This document shows, one piece after another, positions 1 through 5,245 of a stretch of DNA of 5,511 bases. This DNA is from Holosporaceae bacterium (GTDB taxonomy: Bacteria > Pseudomonadota > Alphaproteobacteria > UBA3830): positions 1 through 5,511 of the forward strand of contig JAIRZO010000089.1 of NCBI GenBank assembly GCA_031267195.1, in the 5' to 3' direction. Made by a program: the position numbers and the translations under genes. How positions within the stretch are numbered: the first letter of the stretch is position 1; each line of letters starts with the position of its first letter. The notes beneath the pieces were generated by a model. It saw only the letters and a list, made by a program, of their open reading frames with translations, made no database searches and was not told the origin of the DNA.

Positions 1-173
1 ATAGCAAAACCAATGGTTCCGCATACGATGTACCAATTGGTAATGATGGATATAAACAATTGCATTAATGGTTGACTAAATTCCAGACGAGAAACACCGT
101 TTTTTAAAAGTAGCTGGGATAAGCTAACAGTAACTATTTGAATAAAAATAAGAAAAACATGTATATAACTCAT
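1..173 (-). CDS. Small DMT/SMR-type membrane transporter, ArnE/ArnF-like flippase candidate (partial; N-terminal 57 aa)
   Basis: This reading frame is open from an ATG at 173 to the left edge, and its C-terminal part lies outside the window. The 57 visible residues start MSYIHVFLIFIQIVTVSLSQ, a first membrane helix (about residues 3-23). The SQLLLKNG motif follows, typical of the end of helix 1 in small EamA/SMR proteins such as ArnE and ArnF. A second hydrophobic stretch begins near residue 36 and runs through ITNWYIVCGTIGFA. Family members are about 110-130 aa with four helices, so roughly half is seen. An AGGA Shine-Dalgarno (minus-strand reading, positions 183-186) sits 9 nt before the start. 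The gene begins 17 nt after the stop of the ArnT-like glycosyltransferase on the same strand. That pairing supports a role in moving a lipid-linked sugar across the inner membrane. The exact substrate is inference, and a drug/metabolite transporter of the same fold is the alternative. Confidence 0.72.
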   Translation of the reverse strand, partial: MSYIHVFLIFIQIVTVSLSQLLLKNGVSRLEFSQPLMQLFISIITNWYIVCGTIGFA

Positions 174-190
174 TCAATAGAATCCTATCG

Positions 191-1975
191 TCATTTATTC
201 GCGATTAACACAAAATATTTATCAAAGTGGATGATCTTATGCATGTTGCTTCTGGATGCGAATAACTTGCCGTACTCCTTCCGGGAGGATAGTAGGAAAA
301 TCCTTCTGTTTCCGGAATGCCACAATTTCCAAAAATCATTTTCACCCATCATGTGATTAGGGTCCAGTGTGCCTTCCTTCTTCGCTGCGTTCATGCCAAA
401 CTGCAGCTCTCCCACGAAATCCACTACTCCAATTGTAGATTTGAGATATACCGGAAAATCCTGATAATATCTTTTATAACAGAAGACCAAATCGCCTTCC
501 CGTTTATTCCAGTTAACCATTTCGGCGAATTGCTTGGTGGATGGCTTTTTCACATCCTGATAGAGCACAGCTCCCCTATTCAGCAGGCTCATCATGTTTG
601 CCGCCATCAGTATCTGCAGATACACTGCGTGCCTGATGCTGATTTTTTTGAATATTGCCGAAATCATCACAACCACGATGGCCGCCATGGAGGCGAATGT
701 CATGCCCACCAAAAAAGTGGCATTTTCTCCCTGCAGAATATCAGTAATTTCATGCTTTCCAATAAAAAATGCTACACCAATGGATAGCAACAAAAGCGTA
801 TTCAGCAATGATCCCCACTTAAAATTGTGTCTGACAGCGGCGGAATCTGCATCCTCCAACAGGAGAGATGTTAGAAATATAATGGGAGGGATAGTCGGTA
901 AAATATAGGGAATTAGCTTTGAATTTGAGAAGGAAAAAAATATTAGAATTGTGAATATCCACACCAGAAAAAACATGTGTTCCTGAATAGATTGACCATC
1001 GCCGTGAACTGCGATATTGGTGTTACCACTATTACCAGCGGCAGTCTTTATTTTTTTGATGGAATTTTTTATGGCCACCAGCGAAAATCCAGTCCAAGGA
1101 ATTAATCCTATCACCAAAGTTGGCAGGAAAAACCACCAAGGTTGATAGTGATTATGAACGGTGGTGGTATAGCGAGTAAAATGCTCAAAAATGAAATAAA
1201 AATCAAAAAAATCATCATTCCTGTGCATTACTAATAGGTGCCATGGTAAAAAAATGACCAGAAAGAGCAATAGACCAGGCACATAAAACATCTGTTTCAG
1301 CATGTGCCAATTTTTGGTGAGCATTATCCATAAAAATGCGATCATCCCCGGCAGAACGGCGCCAATCAATCCTTTGGTCAGACAGGCCAAAGCTGATAGA
1401 GTGTACATCGATACAATTAGGCATTTAGGTACCTCCGCCGAAGGTGAAGTGGAGTGATTAAATTTGCTACCCGGCTTTACAAAAGCCAAATAAAAACACC
1501 AGAGAGAGCCACTCATAAAAATCGACAACACGAGATCCAGAATAATTAGTCGACTGTGGATATAGTACAATAAATTCGTTGCCAGGATTCCGGCCGCCAT
1601 TAATCCCATTGAAGAAGAATGGCGGAGGGCGCCAATGGCGAACAAAGTTAGACAACCGAAAATGGCAAAGATCATGATCCATAGTCTCATGGAAATTTCA
1701 CCAATACCGAAAAGATTGATGGTCGCCGCCTGCAGCCAGTAGAAAAGTACGGGTTTTTCGAAATATTTCAATCCATTTAGATGTGGGGTGACGTAGTCGC
1801 CGCTGGCTACCATTTCCCGCGGAATTTCCACATAGCGACCTTCGTCCGGATCAACAAAACTGCGATTTCCAATTTCATGACAGAAAAAAACAGCCAAAAC
1901 CGCAAGAAGCAGCAGCGCTATACGAGCGGGACTGAGACTTTTGGTGAAATTGGTCCAGTTCGTGTCTTTTTTCAT
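191..1975 (-). CDS. ArnT/PMT-like membrane glycosyltransferase (lipid-linked sugar donor, GT83/GT39 type)
   Basis: This 594-residue polytopic inner-membrane protein has the length usual for ArnT (about 550-600 aa). A first transmembrane helix (about residues 18-33) is followed by the periplasmic loop motif DPDEGRYVEIPREM (42-55), whose D/E residues match the ArnT/PMT catalytic loop. YFEKPVLFYW (71-80) corresponds to the conserved KPP-x-x-YW segment. SRLIILD (141-147) places Asp147 at the second conserved acidic position. LTKGLIGAVLPG (199-210) and EHFTRY...HYQPWWFFLP (264-285) are further family hallmarks. Many later helices precede a C-terminal soluble portion. Such enzymes transfer a sugar from an undecaprenyl-phosphate carrier to an acceptor such as lipid A on the periplasmic face. 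The sugar (aminoarabinose, galacturonic acid or other) cannot be told from sequence. The ATG at 1975 is the only sensible start because the next Met is residue 55; only a weak GGA precedes it. It lies 32 nt after tRNA-Gly and 17 nt before the flippase-like gene. Confidence 0.9.
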   Translation of the reverse strand: MKKDTNWTNFTKSLSPARIALLLLAVLAVFFCHEIGNRSFVDPDEGRYVEIPREMVASGDYVTPHLNGLKYFEKPVLFYWLQAATINLFGIGEISMRLWIMIFAIFGCLTLFAIGALRHSSSMGLMAAGILATNLLYYIHSRLIILDLVLSIFMSGSLWCFYLAFVKPGSKFNHSTSPSAEVPKCLIVSMYTLSALACLTKGLIGAVLPGMIAFLWIMLTKNWHMLKQMFYVPGLLLFLVIFLPWHLLVMHRNDDFFDFYFIFEHFTRYTTTVHNHYQPWWFFLPTLVIGLIPWTGFSLVAIKNSIKKIKTAAGNSGNTNIAVHGDGQSIQEHMFFLVWIFTILIFFSFSNSKLIPYILPTIPPIIFLTSLLLEDADSAAVRHNFKWGSLLNTLLLLSIGVAFFIGKHEITDILQGENATFLVGMTFASMAAIVVVMISAIFKKISIRHAVYLQILMAANMMSLLNRGAVLYQDVKKPSTKQFAEMVNWNKREGDLVFCYKRYYQDFPVYLKSTIGVVDFVGELQFGMNAAKKEGTLDPNHMMGENDFWKLWHSGNRRIFLLSSRKEYGKLFASRSNMHKIIHFDKYFVLIANK

Positions 1976-2007
1976 TTAAAATCCAGCAAAAAAATAAAAA
2001 GATTTAG

Positions 2008-2081
2008 TGGAGCGGGTGAAGGGAATCGAACCCTCGTCACAAGCTTGGGAAGCTTATGCTCTACCACTGAGCTACACCCGC
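2008..2081 (-). tRNA. tRNA-Gly(CCC), CCA encoded
   Basis: Read on the minus strand this folds as a complete 74-nt cloverleaf. The acceptor stem is GCGGGTG with CACCCGC, the D arm GCTC/GAGC, the anticodon stem TAAGC/GCTTG with loop TTCCCAA, and the T arm has loop TTCGATT. The discriminator is T and the CCA end is genomically encoded (2008-2010). The anticodon is CCC, as in E. coli glyU and the similar alphaproteobacterial tRNA-Gly(CCC). The gene follows tRNA-Cys by 75 nt and precedes the glycosyltransferase start by 32 nt on the same strand. No stem-loop terminator separates them, only a T-rich stretch. Confidence 0.96.
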
Positions 2082-2156
2082 AGCCGAAAATTTCCCCGTA
2101 AAATATCCGCCGACAATCGCGGTGTCGATGAACAACAATGCTGTTGGCGACAATTT

Positions 2157-2230
2157 TGGAGGCCAGGACCGGAATTGAACCGACGTAAAAGGATTTGCAG
2201 TCCTCTGCATAACCACTCTGCCACCTGGCC
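2157..2230 (-). tRNA. tRNA-Cys(GCA), CCA encoded
   Basis: Read on the minus strand this is a 74-nt cloverleaf with acceptor stem GGCCAGG/CCTGGCC, anticodon stem GAGGA/TCCTT and loop CTGCAAA, giving anticodon GCA (Cys). The T arm is GTCGG/CCGGT around TTCAATT. The discriminator base is U, the main CysRS identity element, and CCA is encoded (2157-2159). It is the first gene of a likely minus-strand unit, tRNA-Cys, tRNA-Gly, glycosyltransferase. Open frames running through both tRNAs on either strand are not genes. Confidence 0.96.
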
Positions 2231-2327
2231 AAACGTTTTCTGTTTCAGCGCCGCCAACATCTTCGCCTAATACCAGGAAAAAAGGCAAAAACGTGGTAGC
2301 TGACCGAGCCCAACGAATTATCTCTTC

Positions 2328-2357
2328 TTTGTGCACGACAAAACACTAGCGCACAAA
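2328..2357. repeat. 7-bp inverted repeat in the divergent intergenic region
   Basis: TTTGTGC (2328-2334) and GCACAAA (2351-2357) are perfect inverted arms separated by 16 nt. They sit between the divergently transcribed tRNA-Cys unit and the LolA-like gene. The first arm overlaps a GTGCAC palindrome and a nested TTTGT/ACAAA pair. It could be an operator or a leader hairpin, or it could be chance. I know no regulator for this sequence. Confidence 0.25.
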
Positions 2358-2371
2358 CAACTTCCGTAATA

Positions 2372-2400
2372 TATTTATACGCATTGAACAGCTAGGTCAA
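2372..2400 (-). promoter_or_regulatory. Candidate promoter for the tRNA-Cys/tRNA-Gly unit
   Basis: On the minus strand a TTGACC hexamer (5/6 to the sigma70 -35 consensus; plus coordinates 2395-2400) is followed after 15 nt by TATAAA (5/6 to -10; 2374-2379). The spacer is short, and the overlapping TAAATA at 17 nt is a poorer match. Transcription would begin around 2365, about 135 nt before tRNA-Cys. The -35 element abuts the start codon of the divergent LolA-like gene. The call rests on consensus match only. Confidence 0.35.
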
Positions 2401-2405
2401 CATAT

Positions 2406-3101
2406 ATGAGTTCACTTTTCAAGGTTAATTTCTCCAAAAAAGATTACTTAAAAATACTTATTGTTATGCCGATGATTCGTTTGTTGTTTCCGGTAGATGT
2501 CCAATCACAAGCATTGGCGGTTTGCTCTACGGCTGCTATACTGGATAGAGTTCAATTAAATACCTACATAACTTTAATTGAAAAATACCTGAATGCCATA
2601 AGCACCATCACTGCTGAATTTGAACAATGCGACAGTCGCGGCTTTATCTCAAATGGGTATTTTTTTATGAAAAGGATCGGCGGTGTTTTCGCATTAAAAA
2701 TGGATTGCAAATCTTCCAATGGGAAAGTCGTTCTGATCAAAAACGATAAAGTCACCTACTATAATAGGGAACTGAGGGAAAAAACAGAGACAGCGATTTA
2801 TACTTCTCCCCTTGCTTTTCTTTTGGATAAAAAAATAGATTTGCACCGAAACACAAAAATACTGTCTGCGATGGAAGAAAACGGGAGGATTATCATAACG
2901 TTTTGTCAAGCGTTCGGAGATAGCGATGGAGCCATAAAACTGGTTTTCCAAAAAGAACAATTGTTGGCCAAAGAGCCCGCAGCCATCGAACAATGGGTCA
3001 TATTTAAAAACAAAAGTGACCTAAACGACAGCATCATGATTACCCTAAAAAATCAAAAGTACTCCACCGTCGCCAACGAAGAATTTGATCGGTATTACTA
3101 A
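2406..3101 (+). CDS. lolA: LolA-like outer-membrane lipoprotein carrier protein, periplasmic
   Basis: This 231-aa protein has a long, lysine-bearing N-region, a hydrophobic core (about residues 16-30) and a plausible signal-peptidase site after VQSQA or ALA (36-38), so it is probably exported to the periplasm. The mature part follows the alphaproteobacterial LolA pattern. It has an ITAEFEQ strand (68-74), a ...SNGYFFMKRIGGVFALKM block (82-99) matching the family's G-x-F-y-x-K-R-P-G-x-x-R-F region, VVLIKNDKVTYYNRELRE (108-125), and TSPLAFLL (133-140). It ends in an LKNQKYSTVANEEF strand. LolA carries lipoproteins from LolCDE to the outer membrane. The start at 2406 has a weak AGGT (2394-2397) 8 nt upstream. 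A later ATG at 2466 would delete much of the signal peptide. Family identity is fairly clear; four cysteines are unusual. The gene stands alone: its only neighbours are the divergent tRNAs and the signalling pair downstream. Confidence 0.8.
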   Translation: MSSLFKVNFSKKDYLKILIVMPMIRLLFPVDVQSQALAVCSTAAILDRVQLNTYITLIEKYLNAISTITAEFEQCDSRGFISNGYFFMKRIGGVFALKMDCKSSNGKVVLIKNDKVTYYNRELREKTETAIYTSPLAFLLDKKIDLHRNTKILSAMEENGRIIITFCQAFGDSDGAIKLVFQKEQLLAKEPAAIEQWVIFKNKSDLNDSIMITLKNQKYSTVANEEFDRYY

Positions 3102-3138
3102 TATTCCTAACCTGTTGTGGTTCACACGACTGCATCTC

Positions 3139-3227
3139 ATAAATTTATTCCAGCAAAGCTTTAAACATTTTTGTAGTGGCGTAAAGGCTTGCGGGATAGG
3201 CTAATAGGGAAATGCGATAAATTTATT
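3139..3227. repeat. Two direct copies of ATAAATTTATT (78 bp apart)
   Basis: The 11-mer ATAAATTTATT occurs at 3139-3149 and again at 3217-3227, both in the 190-nt gap before the DivK-like gene. Its first ten bases are a perfect palindrome, so each copy could be a symmetric protein-binding site. The region is AT-rich, so chance is a real possibility. Confidence 0.3.
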
Positions 3228-3262
3228 TTCGGTAATATTTTGTTAATATTGTGTTGTTAATG

Positions 3263-3277
3263 TTAACGCTGGGTTAA
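3263..3277 (+). promoter_or_regulatory. Candidate CtrA box (TTAA-N7-TTAA)
   Basis: TTAACGCTGGGTTAA matches the alphaproteobacterial CtrA consensus TTAA-N7-TTAA exactly. Two further TTAA elements lie just upstream, at 3243-3246 and 3257-3260. The box ends 15 nt before the start codon of the DivK-like gene and touches its Shine-Dalgarno. This is closer than expected for a CtrA-activated -35 region, so repression is the more natural reading if the site is real. In Caulobacter CtrA controls divK, which makes the position meaningful. Chance occurrence in AT-rich DNA cannot be excluded. Confidence 0.45.
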
Positions 3278-3292
3278 GGATGAGGAAATAAA

Positions 3293-3703
3293 ATGCAAAC
3301 AGACCTATTCAAAAAAACAGCTATTCTCGTGGAACAGCATTCTTTACAAAGCAAGTTATATAAGGATATATTAACCGCTAACGGATTTGATGTCAGCGTT
3401 ACCGGATCAGCCATTGATGGCTTCAAGCAAATCAAAAGCGGCAAGCATGATCTTGTTGTGATTAATACGGAAATTGTAGAAGAGGCATTTTTGGAAAAAT
3501 TAATCAATAAAATTCATGAAAATCAATCAACAAAACCAATGTCGATTGTCGGATTGTCGATTTATAACAGAGAATGCAAAAAAAATATTTCGAGAATTAT
3601 GGATGCATTCCTGACGAAACCATTGTCTGTGGATAAATTTATGGAGTCTGTTTTTATGTGTATAGAGAACAAAAATAATGGTTGCAAAAATATTGGTAAT
3701 TAA
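3293..3703 (+). CDS. divK: DivK-like single-domain response regulator, phosphoacceptor Asp lost
   Basis: The 136-aa protein is one receiver (CheY-like) domain with no output domain, close in length to DivK (about 125-130 aa). Alignment by eye to Caulobacter DivK shows shared features: TAILVEQHSLQSKLYKDIL near the N-terminus, GF-V as in DivK GYE, DL-V-V-I at strand 3, and LTKPLSVDKFMESV (107-120) matching ISKPISVVHFLETI. The active pocket is eroded. The acidic pair E-D is E14-Q15, the phosphoacceptor Asp is Asn58 (codon AAT, 3464-3466, one transition from GAT) and the switch Thr is Ser89. Lys109-Pro110 is kept. Phosphotransfer is therefore unlikely, although a pseudo-receiver docking role remains possible. 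The start has a good GAGGA site (3282-3286) 6 nt upstream. It overlaps the PleD-like gene by 26 nt, in the Caulobacter divK-pleD order. The divK assignment rests on context plus similarity. Confidence 0.75.
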   Translation: MQTDLFKKTAILVEQHSLQSKLYKDILTANGFDVSVTGSAIDGFKQIKSGKHDLVVINTEIVEEAFLEKLINKIHENQSTKPMSIVGLSIYNRECKKNISRIMDAFLTKPLSVDKFMESVFMCIENKNNGCKNIGN

Positions 3704-4973
3704 CGAATGCAATATTGATATTTCGAGTTTGTGCGATCACCTGAGAGAATTGCATAACATTCTATTATTTGCTAGATCTTTTGAAGATTCCATTCGAATT
3801 GTGAGGACACAGTTTGTTGACCTGATTCTCATTTGCATACCGTCGGTACGATCGAGGATATTCATTGATTTTTTGGCGGTCCTTCGCCAGTTGTGCGGCG
3901 TTATTCCCATTATTAGCGTTACCGGCAGCGGGCTAACGGAATTTGTGACACAGTGTAGAGACATTGGTTTGGATGATATCATCGAAGCCAATGTTAATAA
4001 AAAAATTCTGGCAAGAAAAATAGCGATGTTTGTGCAGATAAAAGATATGTTCCATGATAATCTTCTGAACAACATTCAATGTGATACCGAACATACCAAA
4101 AAAGTTGCAACAATTTTTCACGAAAATACAGGTTTTTTGCGCAGGTGTCTGGATGAATCATCCGGTCGTTTTCGAATATTTCAGACTACATCCTGGCCTG
4201 CCGTGGATGATACTATCAACCGCGTTGATTTGTTTGTAATAAATTCCGAAGTTGCCGGAGCTTACCACTGCTGCGCCGGCATTCGTTTGAGAAAAATATA
4301 TAAACATGTCCCAATTTTACTTACCAGAAGTGAAAATGATGAATCGGAGGTGAAGCAGGCAGCAGAATTGAATCTAGGATTTATGGATACCATTGCTACG
4401 TCTTCACATCCGACAATCATATCATGCCGGATTAATTCGCTAATAAAATACAAAAGACTCTATGAAAATTTTTCTCAAAACATAGAAAAGAACATGTATC
4501 AATCAACAATTGATGCAACCACCGGAGTGCTCAGCAGAACGTTTCTTGAGGATTACATAAAGAATCACACCCACCAGCTGCACAATTGCGCAGTCCTGAT
4601 GGTAGACATAGATAAGTTCAAAGATATAAACGACAGATTTGGCCATGCATTTGCGGATGAGATGCTAAAGTGTGTAGCGAGTACCGTGAAAATGTATATA
4701 CGTTCCTCAGATATGATTGCCCGCTACGGTGGAGATGAGTTCATCATAATTATTGATAACATCAATATGGAAAGCGCCAATCATATTGCGCTGAGAATAC
4801 AAAAAACAGTTGAAAATTCAGTTATTAAAAATGCAACATGCACCGTCAGTATCGGCATATGCTGCCCGGAATCCGATGGGCGGTTAAGCCTGCAGGATGC
4901 CATTGCCATGGCGGATGAATTTATGTACCTAGCAAAACAGCAGGGTGGAAATTCTGTTAAAATATGTGCATAA
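3678..4973 (+). CDS. pleD: PleD-like diguanylate cyclase (REC-REC-GGDEF) with degenerate first receiver
   Basis: The 431-aa protein has PleD architecture: REC1 (about 1-122), a second adaptor receiver (about 140-260) and GGDEF (about 276-431). It would make c-di-GMP from two GTP in the cytoplasm. The cyclase looks active: D310, N318 and D327 match PleD D327, N335 and D344. GGDEF is at 351-355, the inhibitory RxxD is R342-S-S-D345, and R373 matches PleD R390. All lie at a constant 17-residue offset, so the core has no indels. REC2 has VDLFVIN, resembling PleD's naturally inactive VDLVIVN. REC1 is altered: the acidic pair is N9-E10, the phosphoacceptor Asp53 is Cys53 (codon TGC, 3834-3836), and the Lys-Pro of the signalling loop is A104-N105. 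Only Thr82 remains. The ATG at 3678 lies inside the upstream gene after a weak AGAG, suggesting translational coupling. Without phosphorylation, dimerisation may be constitutive or controlled by partners. Confidence 0.88.
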   Translation: MVAKILVINECNIDISSLCDHLRELHNILLFARSFEDSIRIVRTQFVDLILICIPSVRSRIFIDFLAVLRQLCGVIPIISVTGSGLTEFVTQCRDIGLDDIIEANVNKKILARKIAMFVQIKDMFHDNLLNNIQCDTEHTKKVATIFHENTGFLRRCLDESSGRFRIFQTTSWPAVDDTINRVDLFVINSEVAGAYHCCAGIRLRKIYKHVPILLTRSENDESEVKQAAELNLGFMDTIATSSHPTIISCRINSLIKYKRLYENFSQNIEKNMYQSTIDATTGVLSRTFLEDYIKNHTHQLHNCAVLMVDIDKFKDINDRFGHAFADEMLKCVASTVKMYIRSSDMIARYGGDEFIIIIDNINMESANHIALRIQKTVENSVIKNATCTVSIGICCPESDGRLSLQDAIAMADEFMYLAKQQGGNSVKICA

Positions 4974-4977
4974 ATTC

Positions 4978-5036
4978 CCTATGAGATATAGGTTATTCCC
5001 TGCGGATTGCTGTGTGACTACATGTATAGTCTCATA
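4978..5036. other. Small inverted repeats after the PleD-like gene (no convincing terminator)
   Basis: Just after the stop codon CCTAT/ATAGG (4978-4992) can form a 5-bp hairpin with a 5-nt loop. TATGAGA (4980-4986) also pairs with TCTCATA (5030-5036), and GACTA/TAGTC (5016-5031) forms another short hairpin. None is GC-rich or followed by a T tract, so I do not call a terminator. The transcript might end here by another route or continue toward the tRNA. Confidence 0.25.
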
Positions 5037-5093
5037 CGGTAAAGGTTTGAATTTATTTTAAAAAAGTGAGAATTGTTTTTTTGAGAATTTGCG

Positions 5094-5121
5094 TTGACTT
5101 GCTCAGAAAAATTGATATTTT
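5094..5121 (+). promoter_or_regulatory. Sigma70-type promoter for tRNA-Ile2
   Basis: TTGACT (5094-5099, 5/6 to the -35 consensus) is followed after 16 nt by TATTTT (5116-5121, 4/6 to -10). The region upstream is strongly AT-rich (about 5045-5090), with a TGAGAATT repeat at 5067-5074 and 5082-5089, and could act as an UP element. The predicted start falls within a few bases of the tRNA 5' end at 5128, so the leader would be very short. Confidence 0.55.
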
Positions 5122-5127
5122 ATAGCT

Positions 5128-5203
5128 GGGCCTGTAGTTCAGCGGTTAGAGCCCTCCGCTCATAACGGAGTTGTCGTAAGTTCGAATCTTACCAGGCCCA
5201 CCA
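5128..5203 (+). tRNA. tRNA-Ile2(CAU), CCA encoded
   Basis: This is a 76-nt cloverleaf with acceptor stem GGGCCTG/CAGGCCC, D arm GTTC/GAGC, anticodon stem CTCCG/CGGAG with loop CTCATAA, T arm GTAAG/CTTAC around TTCGAAT, discriminator A and encoded CCA (5201-5203). The anticodon CAU fits initiator Met, elongator Met or the minor Ile tRNA whose C34 is changed to lysidine by TilS. The GGGCCTG/CAGGCCC acceptor stem is the pattern seen in bacterial tRNA-Ile. The anticodon stem also lacks the three G-C pairs of initiator tRNA, so Ile2 is the best assignment. Elongator Met is the alternative. Confidence 0.85.
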
Positions 5204-5245
5204 TATGAGTCAGTCTTTTCGGGAAAAGAAACCACAAGAACGATA

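Noticed and set aside
317..908. Plus-strand open frames of 104-156 aa
   Set aside because: They are antisense to the well-supported glycosyltransferase and show no protein-family features.
2108..2130. CGACA/TGTCG hairpin between the two tRNAs
   Set aside because: It is a 5-bp stem without a T tract and is ordinary for spacer DNA.
1972..2336. Open frames on both strands across 1972-2336 (86-91 aa)
   Set aside because: They run through the two tRNA genes, share no family resemblance and lack supporting ribosome binding sites.
2514..2525. Possible lipobox at LAVC (residues 37-40) in the LolA-like protein
   Set aside because: Val at -1 is not accepted by lipoprotein signal peptidase (Gly/Ala/Ser expected), and LolA proteins are soluble.
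4180..4210. Loss of the phosphoacceptor in PleD-like REC2 as an anomaly
   Set aside because: PleD REC2 normally lacks a working acceptor (VDLVIVN type), so VDLFVIN here is expected.
5181..5203. tRNA-Ile2 3' end as an attachment site
   Set aside because: I found no second copy of the tRNA 3' end and no integrase in the window.
5215..5228. CTTTTCGGGAAAAG hairpin as terminator of tRNA-Ile2
   Set aside because: The stem is only about 5 bp and AT-rich, and no T tract follows on either strand.
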